DNA of 64,000 bases, taken from the NCBI GenBank assembly GCA_001574975.1, contig KQ965835.1, positions 106,447 through 170,446 on the forward strand, read 5' to 3'. Both the position numbers and the translations under genes were made by a program. Below, piece by piece: positions 42,994 through 56,409 of this stretch (position 1 is the first letter of the stretch; each line of letters begins with the position of its first letter). The notes below the pieces were generated by a model that was given only the letters and a program-made list of their open reading frames with translations, had not been told where the DNA came from and did no database searches. Origin of the DNA: Gonapodya prolifera JEL478. Taxonomy: Eukaryota; Monoblepharomycota; Monoblepharidomycetes; Monoblepharidales; Gonapodyaceae.

Positions 42994-45576
42994 ATGGCGC
43001 CGAAGAAGCTGACCGTCCAGCACTGGGAGGGAAATAAGAAGCTCTTGCTGAAAGATGGACATATTCCAGCGTCGTTTACCGAGTTCCAGACGATGCTATC
43101 GACAAGAGTCGGAACACTCGCCGGGATAACACAAAAGGGCCAACTTAAGTTCACATACAACGTGGAAGGAGAGAGCGAGACACTCGATCTGGAGGACGAT
43201 GACGATCTCGAGCTGATGCTTGATGCTGGCGATTCGCTTGTGGTACGCGTGACTCGTGCCGGAAATGTTGTGGTGGGTTCTCGCCGCGGAGTCTTTCAAA
43301 GGGGAATTCGAAAGAGTTCAAAGAAATGATTGGTTGTATTCCTGTCATTCTGCTATGAACTATAAACTCTTAGCCATCACAGGTGTCGACCCCACAGAGC
43401 AGTGTTATCGATTCGACTGTCCGCGTTACAAACTCGTCTGTTTTGCCAACTATGCAACCAAATGCAGACACACACCAGCAGACGCCACCGCCACCGCCAC
43501 CGCACCCGCTCGACATATCCAGTATTTCCTCACGGGATACTGTGGCACCACAGCCAAGTCAAGCAGATGAATTCCCCACTCGATCAGCAACGCACAACAG
43601 CCCAAACCAGATGCTCCCATCCGAATCTCAACGGCAAACCGACGAACTAGAATATACTCACGTCCCCATCAATACTCCAGTGCGTGTCGTCAACGCCTAC
43701 TCCCGCAACCCCGACGAACCCGACGAAATCGACATCGGGGAAGGCGACACCGTCACCATCTACGCCAAATTCGACGATGGGTGGGGCAGGGGCTTTAACC
43801 ACGCCACTCGCGCCGAGGGTATATTCCCATGCGAGTTCATCCTCGGTATTAGACACGAGGAGCGTGGAGGTCAACCGTCGCGTGCTGTGGGCCTTCTCCC
43901 CAACGCGCCACCAGCCATGGATCGTGGGTCTTCCCCGACATACAGATCCCGTCCGGCTCCTCCACCCCCGACTGGTCCGCCCTCCAACGAGATTCGCTCC
44001 TTCCCCCAACCTCAACCTTTCCCTTCAGGACCTGGTTTGTACCCAAATGACGGGCTGCCGGGGTCCGTATACATGCCCTTCTCTGTCGCCCAGCCTCTTC
44101 CAGGTCCTTCGTACAACAACCTCCCCCCAGGCCCTGCCCCCTCCCCACTGGGAGCGGCGCCTCTTCCTCAATACAACCCTCCACCCCCGCGAGGTGCCTC
44201 TCAGACACAGCCCCCGAACTCCGGGTACCCAGGCTCCTACAACCCCTCCGTGCCGCTCCAATCTTTCGCCCCACCAGGTCCTCCTGTAGCGCAGTACAAC
44301 CAACCGAAGCCACAGGCGCCTGCGTACCCTCTTCCACCCACGGGCCATTGGGCACCCATGAGTGGAGGTCCACAGGGTGGCCAGTACGGCGTTCCCCAGC
44401 CTGGAGGGTACTATCCCCCTCCTGAGAACCAACCCCGACCGTACGGCCAGGGCGTGCCGGTAGGGTACCCGTCTCCGCCTCCGTCATACGGAGGTCAACC
44501 ACCCCAACCAATTGGAGGGTATGGTGCACCACCACCGGGGCAGGTACCGTACAACTCGCCACCCCACCAAGGCAGCTTGCTCCAGCCTGGCTCCGGCCAG
44601 CGCCAACCAATACCCGGATCGGGTGGATACCCGGCTGCGTTCCCTAGCGCACCGTACTCTGGTGGTGTACCGACACTGCCCCTCCCCACGACTGCTCCAC
44701 CATCTGGAGGGCACTCCACCCACCCAACATCGGCGCCCACGACCTGGTCCTCTAATGCCCCGAGCGCGTCCTCGGGCTCGGGCCAACTCGCTGCGCCGCC
44801 GTCTAACCGCTCCATCGTATCAAGTACCTCGGTCGCCTCGCTGTCGCTGACGATCCCGTCACCTGGACTCCCACCGGTCTCTCTCGCGCTCAACTTTGTC
44901 CCCGCAAGCGCGTCCCCCGAGACCATCATGGGTATCCTTGCCGGGCCCGAGTGGGCCACGCAGCGGATGTGGGGGTACAAGCTGGCGAGGGCGGATATGG
45001 GCACGATGAGTATGCGGTATGTGGCGAGAGAGAAGGATGTGGGCAAGAATTCGGGGAGTGGGAGAGTGGGGGTGGTGTCTTTTGTGAGTTCGAGCTGAGT
45101 GGTGTAATTCGTTTTCTCATCCAACGTGGACTATCACGACTAACCTTTTTCTCTTGTCCCTTGGCACTCGCCCTGCAGACCATCTTCTTCGCCTCCCTCC
45201 CCCTCTACAACACCGCCTCCGAGTCCTACACCACCAAAACCGAGAACCTGCACCCTCCAACCTTCGTCTCGCACTTTGTGCGCACCCCCGCGCTCGCCAA
45301 GCTCGTCGACACCGAGTGGGCGTGTCTCGCCCCGCCGAGGGAGTGGATCAAACCCACCACGGGGGATTTGAGCGTCGCGTATGTCGTCAAAGCGCAGAAA
45401 GATAATTGGGGGGAGCAGGCAAAGGCGAGAGTCGAGATGTGGGCGAGGGCGAATGCGGAGAGGGGGGATTGGGGTGAGTTTTCTTGAAGGTTGATATTGC
45501 GGTTGGTAATCACTGACGTGCTCGTTCTTCCCCAGCACAAGCGAGAGCGGCTAAACAAGCTGGGAGAGGGCGGTAG
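42994..45576 (+). CDS. PB1-SH3-C-terminal-domain protein, family member 6, intact prototype
   Basis: Exons: 42994-43272, 43383-45083, 45179-45473, 45536-45576. PB1-like domain, residues ~4-88: KKLTVQHWEGNKKLLL (early basic residues) and the acidic OPCA motif DLEDDDDLELMLDAGDSLVV. SH3 domain, residues ~195-250: VRVVNAYSRNPDEPDEIDIG, GDTVTIYAKFDDGWGRG, EGIFPCEFI. A ~330-residue linker very rich in Pro/Gly/Tyr/Gln follows. The C-terminal domain starts LSLTIPSPGLPPVSLALNFV, then SASPETIMGILAGPEWATQR, MWGYKLARADMGTMSMRYVA; an intron; TIFFASLPLYNTASESYTTK, FVRTPALAKLVDTEWACLAP, DLSVAYVVKAQKDNWGEQ, RGDW; and the last exon AQARAAKQAGRGR. About 770 residues. PB1 and SH3 both bind proteins, so a scaffold or adaptor is likely. 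The C-terminal domain is not one I know. Confidence 0.82.
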
Positions 45577-45987
45577 GGGTCGACGTCATATTAAGGGGAT
45601 CCTCGTACATAATTTGGGAGAGCTAGAGCTGGTCGTTTCATGTTTTGGACGTGCCAGTAATGGGAGGAGAACAGTACCTAGTATCGTTAAAGAACATATA
45701 CGCAAACTGGAATTTGACTCAGTACATTACACAAAAAGGCGAGCCTGCTCTCAGTTAACGTAAAGACTCAGAAACGCTAAAGATGTCACGTTGGGGAACA
45801 GTACATACACGGAATATTCTGCAGCGTATATGAAATTATAGGGTTCTCGTTGTGCCACACATTCCTAAAGAAAAGGTGAGTGGGGAACAGTTGTCGTATA
45901 CAGGTGGATTCTCCCAAATGTATATGAGGTCGCCAACATTCCCTTCACCCGCAATCGCCCCCAGCTTCACTCTTCGTGCTTCACTCA
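45577..45987. other. Intergenic, promoter side of acyl-CoA synthetase
   Basis: About 410 bp with no coding frame of note. It is AT-richer than the flanking exons. Confidence 0.4.
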
Positions 45988-49185
<3,198 letters not shown>

Positions 49186-49439
49186 ATCGGCACGCGTTAG
49201 ATTGCTAGTAATTTATCTTTGATGTCCGGAGTCATGGATGTTTTGAGTGACTTCCACGGTGCATGCAGAGTGCAAAGTGCTACATATTATTTAGGCCACA
49301 ATATTAGATACAAAATAAGAGTGCGAGTTGACAAGTTAACTCGCGAGTTGAAAATGATCAACTCGCAACTTGCTATTTTTGAAACCCAACCAACTCAACT
49401 CGCTTCGAGCAAGTTGAGTGAGATTTTGAGCGAGTTTTT

Positions 49440-49670
49440 TCTAGAGTCCAGACCATCCAGAAGGACCCATGACTGCAAATATACTGGTGTAGCCACTGCA
49501 TTGCTGCTGCCTGTGTCTTTATTTGCATGTTTCCTACTCCTGAATCTTGCTCTTGAATCAGTCACTCTTGGCACTCAGAGCACAGATCAGACATTAAAGT
49601 CCCCCTCACAATATGTTTTGATTTGCAATTGTGGGTACTAGACCTCTATGGGGCACCACAACCACAATTA
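49440..49670 (+). repeat. AT-block repeat, copy 1
   Basis: The unit runs from 'tccagaccatccagaag' through 'ccatgactgcaaatatact', 'agcacagatcagacat' and 'ttttgatttgcaattgtgg' to 'gacctctatggggcacca'. The same landmarks occur in the same order in copies 2 and 3. Confidence 0.65.
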
Positions 49671-50461
49671 TCAGAAATATATGACATTATTTGCTCTATG
49701 TCTGATTTGGTCATTGCTGGCATCTGCATAAGTCAAATTGTAAACCTTTGAGTTTGTACTGCTAACTCTTGCAGAGTTGAGGGAGATTTGGAGTGTCATA
49801 TGGGAGAGTTTTGGGGTTTCATAGTGCTGCAATCATGATGATCAGTACTGAAAAACTCATCATGGGAACACCAATATCACACTTGAGTCATCTTTAAATC
49901 CTTCATATGGAGACCACATGGACAGACCTCTTCATTGGCCATTAGGAGCTCAAGCTCTCATAAACTGATATGTCCAAAGTTGTGCAACAGAACTAACCGT
50001 TGACAGATGGAAAGGATTTCCCCCACTTGAGGGCTGTTAGTCAATAGTGGTACCTTAGTTTCTTTGTGTGATTGTATACTGGACTGCTCTCCAGTTCCAG
50101 GGAGTGGCTGCAATTTGTTTTGATTGCCACAGCTCACAGGCCAGAGGCAATAGGAGAACAACTTGCACAAGCTGCATAAAGTCTGAGTAGAGAACTTCAA
50201 AGAGTATATGTATGACTCAGCTGGCCAATGATGATTGTGAACTTCATTTGGGGGCATGATAAATTTGTTGGCAGCTGGAGAGTTGAGTATAACATTGCTA
50301 GCTAGTTTGCCAAAGTGCTGAGCAAAGTACTCTCCTGAAACCATAGTTGGGTACACTGTTTTTATGCAGATAGGCAATTCTGCACTCAGATTTTGAGAGT
50401 GCCTCTCTTTAGACAATTGTCACCATTGATACAGCCAGATTTGTCCTGGGATTGAAAAACA

Positions 50462-50545
50462 TTGTCTGATATTTCTTGTAAAAGTGTGGTATGTGTATGA
50501 TTGATCCTCTTGGAGAAGCCTGCTTTGATGCTATTCTCAACTGAC
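50462..50545. repeat. Diverged copy of the sequence at 55045-55140
   Basis: 'gtggtatgtgtatgattgatcctct' type sequence (50484-50510) matches 'gtgatacgtgtacgattgatcctct' (55066-55092), and both are followed by a similar stretch ending 'ctattctcaa/ctattcttaa'. On the minus strand both encode an AGFS...YTYHTL-like peptide. Two of the differences are CG at 55 kb against TG here. Confidence 0.5.
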
Positions 50546-50840
50546 ACATGACTGCTAAAATCCAACTTCACTTGAATTGAAAAGTATTCCAACCACAAAT
50601 ATTTCAACAATTTTGACATATTTGTGTTGGACTGTAGTCACTCATCCCAAATGAGACAACAAAGTGGCATTTGGTGACATGTTTTGATTTGCATGTGATT
50701 CCAGAATCCCTTAAGTTAGGGTGTGGGCACATGATTGTAATCACAGTGGCTCCATGGTGTCTAAATTTTACATCACCTTCAAAGCTCACAGGCTGGGTGC
50801 CAAGCTTTCTATAATGATAACAGAAGCTGGAACACTTCAG

Positions 50841-51110
50841 TGACAAGTTTTGATGTGCATGCTGTGGCTCCAGAGTTCTGTAGACTGTCCACAAGCAACC
50901 ATGACTGCAAATACTGCTGCATGAAGTCATGTCGTTACTGCCTTTATCTTCATTCTATGATACCAACCAACTCCTTCTGCAAAATCACACCCTTTTATTG
51001 GCAACCCCAGGCACTAAGAACACAGATCAGATGACAGAGCTCTATGAGTGACTTGTTTTGATTTGCAAGTTGTGACACTAGACCCCAGGTGACACCATAA
51101 TTGCAAGGTC
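50841..51110 (+). repeat. AT-block repeat, copy 2
   Basis: Landmarks in order: 'ttttgatgtgcatgctgtggctccaga', 'agactgtccacaag', 'ccatgactgcaaatactg', 'cttctgcaaaatcacac', 'gaacacagatcagatga', 'ttttgatttgcaagttgtg', 'tagaccccaggtgacacca'. It is the most complete copy. Confidence 0.65.
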
Positions 51111-51309
51111 AACATATTCTGCAATTTTATACACTCTTTGTCTGATTAATATTTAGCTTTAAAGACATATACCTCAAAGAGGGAAGTCATAGAGTGAAAC
51201 AAGATCTGGGACCCCTGAGGACTAAACTTCAAACTTTGGTAATTGTACCTGTCTTGCTTCAAAGTGCCTTGCAAAGTTCAAGATAGCAATACAAGCATGA
51301 GCCCTTCAG

Positions 51310-51530
51310 ATTGATTTGCATGCTCAGACCATCTACAAGGAACCATGACTCCAAATATACTGCCCCTCACAATGGTGCTATTAAGAACCAATTCCTTTTG
51401 TAGAATTACACTCTTGCATTTGTAACCCTGGGCATGAAGAGCATACAGATCAGACATCATAGCACCATTTAGTGACATTTTTTGATTTGCACACTGTGGC
51501 ACCAGACCTCTGTGAGGCTCCGTGACTGCA
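51310..51530 (+). repeat. AT-block repeat, copy 3
   Basis: Landmarks in order: 'ttgatttgcatgctcagaccatc', 'ccatgactccaaatatactg', 'cttttgtagaattacac', 'gcatacagatcagacatc', 'ttttgatttgcacactgtgg', 'cagacctctgtgaggctcc'. It is shorter in the middle than copy 2. Confidence 0.65.
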
Positions 51531-52166
51531 AGTGGAACAAGAATTTTTTGATTTATATGTTTTTTGTATGCTTTGGTGATTTATAGCAGAAAAAACACAT
51601 CTGTGGTGCAGGGGAGTAGGTAGAGCTGATTGGATGAAGGTGGGATGAGAGTTTCTAAGTTCAAGTACAGTTGATAGCAGTTCCCACCTCCCATCAGGCA
51701 AATATAATTCTGCTTGCATTTTATCCTGCCCCCTACCCAGTCAATTGTTCCATTGGACAATAAAATATTTTTGTTGTGTTTTGGCCCGCCCCAATTGCTG
51801 TTCTGCCATACTTTTTTGCGCCACCTTCTGGGATACTCTCTCCTCTTGCATACATTACATTTGTGACGCAGTCCTGATCCTCTGCGTTGGGCAATGGCCT
51901 CTGGTGCTGCAGCTGGTTGGAATTGGCACCAGGGAAGAACCCAAGGTGTGATGGACAGTGATAATTCAACAAACTCCAAAACTGGATTGGATGGTTTGGA
52001 ACGCAAAATTGATGGGGATGACTGCTTGTTTTGATATCTAATTTTGGCAACTACTTGTTTCTGTGGGACTTGTCTACATTGTGGAAAAGGAAGGGTGGAG
52101 TGTCACAACCCTTCCAGTTGTTAGCCACACAAGTTAAAGGTCAGGCTAGTAGAGTCCCAGACAGTC

Positions 52167-52703
52167 TTGTATCGGATAGATAATGAAAACTCAGTTGAGC
52201 TAAGGGAGTGGATAGAGGGCCTTGTTGCAAAAGGGGGGAGGAGCTCTCCAGAGGTAGATTGGGAGGACCCAGAGCCAACTGTCTTCAATGTCTGCATGGC
52301 AACCTATAACCAGTACTGCAAAAAGTTTGTAGTGTCATTCTCAAGTGAGAAACATTGTTTCATAAAGCAGTGGGCATGGACTGAGGATTATGACATTGAG
52401 GAATCATCTCGTCCCCCCACAACTCCGGCTGCCCCTGAAAAGAAAAGGCTCTGTTGGCCAAATACTCTCAATCTGGAAAATGGATTTTGGATTGGGTTTC
52501 AGGGACGTATCAGCCAGACATGTCTCACTGATGCAAACATCAGTAAAGTTTTCCTGGACAATGTGTTTCTTTCAAACCCTCTGAAAACATTCAGGTTACT
52601 GATTGAGACATCTGAAGGAGATGCATCTGCAAAGGAGTCAAAGTCAAAATTTGTGGTGTGTTCTAAATTCTTGTTGCCAGACTGGATGTGCTTCCTTCCA
52701 TGA
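52167..52703 (+). CDS. Unknown coding exon within the AT-rich block
   Basis: An open frame of ~178 codons has no ATG at its start (it opens at TTG), and 'tcccagacag' just before it could be a splice acceptor, so it may be an internal exon. It reads ENSVELREWIEGLVAKGG, SPEVDWEDPEPTVFNVCMAT, KFVVSFSSEKHCFIKQWAWT, LCWPNTLNLENGFWIGFQGR and ISKVFLDNVFLSNPLKTFRL. The composition is protein-like and not repetitive, and it is the only long frame in the block. I do not recognise it. It may belong to the mobile DNA that makes up the block rather than to a host gene. Confidence 0.4.
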   Translation: MYRIDNENSVELREWIEGLVAKGGRSSPEVDWEDPEPTVFNVCMATYNQYCKKFVVSFSSEKHCFIKQWAWTEDYDIEESSRPPTTPAAPEKKRLCWPNTLNLENGFWIGFQGRISQTCLTDANISKVFLDNVFLSNPLKTFRLLIETSEGDASAKESKSKFVVCSKFLLPDWMCFLP

Positions 52704-53865
52704 CGTATCTGCCCCTTTCAAATCAGTATGGCCATACTCTCCCAAGAGCACTTGACATGATAGGCCATAATGTTGCTATGTTAAAGAGCAAGTATGTGTG
52801 GAGACCATGACAAAGGCTTCTGCTTTGTGAATACTGGGTCTGGTATGCACACACCACTTTTGGATGCAATGTTACAGAACTGGGCTGCACAAATTGTGAG
52901 AGATTCTTCAGTGCAGGCCAGAATAACTCTTGGCTAACCATAAGTGAGACCGATATGGATGAACTGCAACCATGAACAGAGCAGTAACGGCTACAGATGG
53001 CCTCTTACAACATACATTGTGCCAGAATTTCTGTTATGTTTAGCTGTTTCCAATTGTAGTACAGACTGTTCTTGTGTGTGTGATAGACAAAAATGTCATT
53101 TTGCCACTCAGCTCCCAAATAATGCAACACACAATTTTTGCACTGCTTTTCAGTGCAGGAAGATGCCAATTGCGACGTACTTTGGTTTGGAGGGCTGCAA
53201 CATCTGGGATTCATTTTTACATTCAGGTTTCACATGAGCTCCGCACTGATTATGTTGTTTGTCTCTCTTTGTGGCACCTCAATGGTGGGATTGTGAGATG
53301 GCTGCCTTACTGCTCCAGGTTGTGCACACACAATTAAAATGCAGCTGACAAGTTGAACTGGTGATTGGTTGCCTACACGGTAAGGAAAGTATCATTTCAA
53401 GCTGCAGCAAGGGGCTTTGGTCATTTGCTGCAGCTGGGAATTGGACTTTGTGAGCACATTTCAGCCATACTTAGCAAGTCCTCTCCAAACTAGTAGAGCA
53501 GAGTGATAAAGCCTGACAGGTGGGCTGCCAGCTCTGGCTTATACCCTGTGGAAGTGAAAATTGGGGAATGCAGCAAAAAAACATTCTGCTGTCTGAGTCA
53601 ACTAGTGAGTGCTAGTTCAAACTTTGACCAAGCTCGTGAGTGTGAGTTGTGAGAAAAATTTTCCAAGTATGTAAAAGTTTGGACCATTTTGAGCAAGTGA
53701 CTTGCTCACTCATGGCACTACTCACAAGTGCTTTGGCAAATGTACAAAGCCAAGCAAATATCCCAAGACCCAACCAAGTTTTATTCAATTTTTTAAGGCC
53801 AAGTGTTCAAGAATAGTATTGCATTTAGATTTCAAAAAGGTTATATTGGTAATGCAGTTCATAAA

Positions 53866-54836
53866 TTATGCTTTGGGAACAGTATCCCCAGGGAGGTAAG
53901 CATACAAAGAAACTTCATCAAAAGAAGCACACGCAGCAGAAGCATCAATCTGCTGACAAGCAACACCAAGCACTCCAAAGGGGTCATTGATGGAGTCCAC
54001 CCAATCACGATTCTTTTGCATCCAATGTTTCAGTGATGCAAATGAATTTTCAACCTACCCAAGGAGACTCAGGGTACCAAAACAGTGCTGAATTTGTATC
54101 AACTTACTGGTGAAAGATCTGGCAAATAAGGAGGTAGAAATTCTAACCTTACACCATATCTCTGGCATAATTCAGCGATTCTCTCATCCTTGTGAATGGA
54201 GGCATTATTAAGCACAATGACAGAATAATCCCCTGTTTAGGGGTTGCAATTGGGGAGCTGTGAGTATACCACCGTCAGTCCAAAGACATTTGACAGGCCC
54301 AATCATGGCGTAAAAATTGGGCACTCACTAAACCTTGCTCAAAAAATGACACACAGTCATCAGCATCCATAGCGTCCATTTGTATTGCATATCCCACATA
54401 GCCATTGTGCCCAAGTCCAGCGGCTATTGTATAGCGCTGTCCCCGCACAAATGGCGCCCATATTTCAGCTCTACGTCCTTTCACAGCCCACCCTGCCTGC
54501 CTAACGTGGGTCCTCTTATTGTATGCCGATTCATCATAAAAAACGAGTTGACGGTGGTGGTATGCCATCATGCAACAAATGAAATTCGGCCTGACTCGTT
54601 TCATTTCGTTCCTGGGCTCTCCGTGAAAGCTTCTTCATCGAAAGTCCCATCCTAGTGAGCATTCGCCATATAGTTGATTCATCAACATCAATGCCAAAGT
54701 TTGCAAGAAGCATGTCGCTTATCTCGTAAAGGTACACGTCGGGTTGTACTGAGACGAGATTCTTCAGAGTGATAGACAGAATAATGTGTCCGTCGGAACA
54801 ATTGAGCAGGCAGGGGGCGGGATAAAATGCGAGCAA
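53866..54836 (-). mobile_element. Tc1/mariner (IS630-type) DD34E transposase, intron-bearing, decayed
   Basis: Part of a DNA transposon that moves by cut and paste. The frame from 54836 reads LVSVQPDVYLYEISDML, DESTIWRMLTRMGLSMKKLS and RRAQERNETSQAEF (helix-turn-helix region). A one-base frameshift near 54580 leads to HHRQLVFYDESAYNKRTHVR (first catalytic Asp), AWAVKGRRAEIWAPFVRGQR and FFEQGL. An intron with GTGAGT donor (near 54332) follows; two acceptors are possible and only the later one avoids a stop. Exon 2 reads GDYSVIVLNNASIHKDERIA, then FLPPYLPDLSP; the usual VxDN is VLNN, so the second Asp is Asn. A second intron (GTAAGT...GGGTAG) precedes VENSFASLKHWMQKNRDW, which holds the Glu 35 residues later (DD34E spacing). 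Stop at 53866. It is not competent as read. Terminal repeats were not located. Confidence 0.75.
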
Positions 54837-54968
54837 TCGCGGATGGGGTGCATTGCTCGCTTATTCACTTGTTGGGCTAACCCGCAACCATTTTGCAAAC
54901 AGCTTTAAGTGCAGTCTTCTGGAATCAAAGTCGGCACCTTCGTTGTATGTAGGTAGGCGATAGCGCGC

Positions 54969-55151
54969 TCACATGCTGAGAACTTCTCTCATTGGCCGAT
55001 CGTTAACGTTGATAAAGCGTAAGTAGTCTTGGATCGTGGGGGCTCCTCGTGTGTTTTTTGTGAGAGTGTGATACGTGTACGATTGATCCTCTGGGAGGAT
55101 GGAGAATCCTGCTCCACCACTATTCTTAAGTGAAGGTACTTTGGAACTCAT
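54969..55151 (-). other. Short frame at the right edge of the AT block, shared with 50462-50545
   Basis: The frame starts MSSKVPSLKNSGGAGFSILP and continues SYTYHTLTKNTRGAPTIQDY. Part of it has a diverged copy inside the AT block. It may be the 5' exon of the transposon or an unrelated repeat; I cannot tell. Confidence 0.3.
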
Positions 55152-55344
55152 TTCGCATGGCTGACACAGACAAGCCAGCGCCCCAGCCCCTCAACGCAAA
55201 AAGACTTCCAACCGAAAAACGTTTCACCTTTGCCCCATTTTCCGCCGCCCCGTATTTGGGTCCTTGCGGCACCCGATCTGACCGCAGCCCCGAGCGGCAC
55301 CGGGCGACCTCGCACCCAGCAACACACAGCGCAGCGCATCTCCC

Positions 55345-55920
55345 ATGTCGTACGCGTCGGACTACCCCTCGCAGCGTGCGCTTCCCTACCAGAACCTGCC
55401 GCAGACCGAGTTTGCGCAGGAGTCGCACTTCTCGCGCGACGTCTACGGAGTGCCGCCATCGGGCAACGCACCCTACTTCCAGCAGCAGTCGCAGTACGCG
55501 CTCGGGGACTCGCAGCAGTGGCCGGCGTCCCAGGACTCGCNCCAGTACTACCAGTCGCCGGGCGGGGCCCAGTGGGACCAGGGCACACACCAAACGCCCG
55601 TCTCGTCGTTTACGCAGGGCATCCGCGCATTCACGCAGCCGCACTCTACCTCAATCCGCGTCGCGCGCAGGCCGGCCCTGTACCCGGAGGACAAGTCGCT
55701 TCCGTCGAAGCCTGCGAATNGGAGGAGCTGGAAAGCCATGGCGGCAGTCGCGGTCGCTGGGATTGCGGTGATTGTGGCCGCGATTGTCGCGGTGGTGGTC
55801 GTGAAGCAGAATCAGGCCGCGGCGGATGCCAATTTGCAGACGGGGGCCATTCTGGCAGGGAGTGTGTCCACTGGTGGGATGACCATGACAATGATGGGCA
55901 CGTCCATGCTACGAGCATGA
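55345..55920 (+). CDS. Single-pass membrane protein, unknown
   Basis: The ATG at 55345 gives MSYASDYPSQRALPYQNLPQ. The N-terminal 125 residues are rich in Gln, Tyr, Ser and Pro and look disordered. A single strong membrane segment, AVAVAGIAVIVAAIVAVVVV, follows a basic RSWKAM and is followed by KQNQ, so the N-terminus is probably cytosolic by the positive-inside rule. After it comes a Gly/Thr/Met-rich tail. The frame as read ends at TGA 55918-55920. A GTGAGT at 55940 and an acceptor-like ccaccacaccag at 56091 suggest that a further exon (56101-56409) may be joined in another frame. Two ambiguous bases (55541 and 55720) lie in this gene. No relatives are recognised. Confidence 0.5.
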   Translation: MSYASDYPSQRALPYQNLPQTEFAQESHFSRDVYGVPPSGNAPYFQQQSQYALGDSQQWPASQDSXQYYQSPGGAQWDQGTHQTPVSSFTQGIRAFTQPHSTSIRVARRPALYPEDKSLPSKPANXRSWKAMAAVAVAGIAVIVAAIVAVVVVKQNQAAADANLQTGAILAGSVSTGGMTMTMMGTSMLRA

Positions 55921-56100
55921 CGACGCCGGCGGTTATCATGGTGAGTTGTCTGACCGGAGCGAGCAATGCGAGCGCAGGGAAGACACGTCGAGCGAAGCGA
56001 GACCCGAGGCCTAAGCGCCAGGCCCTGACCGAGGACACGAGCACTCATACAATCTGCTGACCCATTCTCCCTTCCTCCACCACACCAGCGCTCCACCGCA

Positions 56101-56409
56101 ATGATCACCTATACCGTCGCCGCGACTCCCGCCGCCGTCGCACCTCCCGTGCCCGCACCAACCATGGCCGCCGCGTCCACCTCTGCTCGCGCACCCGCCG
56201 CCGGTATGATGACATCTTCCCGCGCCGCCGCTACCAAACCGGCCGCCGCGTCCACTGCCCGCGCGATGAGCATGACGACGTTTGTGCTTCCGAGCGTCAT
56301 GACGCCCCCGGTAGTTCAGACGACAATGGCAATGGCAGTTCCTAAGACAGTGGCGGCGGTCGTGACGTCGTCGACGAAGCGGGTTGTGAATGCGGGCGCG
56401 CATTTCTGA
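56101..56409 (+). CDS. Ala/Thr/Met-rich open frame, possible 3' exon of the membrane protein
   Basis: The frame reads MITYTVAATPAAVAPPVPAP and stays rich in Ala, Thr, Pro and Met to TGA 56407-56409. A plausible splice acceptor lies just upstream. It has no domain. It may be a Thr-rich extracellular tail of the upstream protein, or a chance frame in GC-rich DNA. Confidence 0.25.
   Translation: MITYTVAATPAAVAPPVPAPTMAAASTSARAPAAGMMTSSRAAATKPAAASTARAMSMTTFVLPSVMTPPVVQTTMAMAVPKTVAAVVTSSTKRVVNAGAHF

Larger units (their letters stand above)
49300..54250. other. AT-rich, CpG-poor block of repeat-derived DNA
   Basis: From about 49300 the composition changes abruptly. CG dinucleotides, common on both sides, almost vanish (for example none in 49741-49850), while TG and CA are frequent. 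Near the left edge (49320-49440) there are clustered ACTCGC/GCGAGT motifs in both orientations. A loosely similar 'gagtgagttg/caagtgac' cluster occurs at 53600-53720. The block contains three diverged copies of a ~200-bp repeat, an unknown coding exon at 52167-52703, and the 3' end of a transposase. The pattern fits old transposon DNA altered by deamination of methylated CpG. Confidence 0.7.

Noticed and set aside
49958-50930. Minus-strand frames in the AT block (152, 77 and 108 codons)
   Set aside because: They overlap the non-coding repeats, have unlikely composition and no similarity to known proteins.
55130-56060. Arg-rich and Gly-rich alternative frames over the single-pass membrane protein
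   Set aside because: Composition follows GC skew of the region; the frame starting at 55345 has a clear membrane segment and natural composition.
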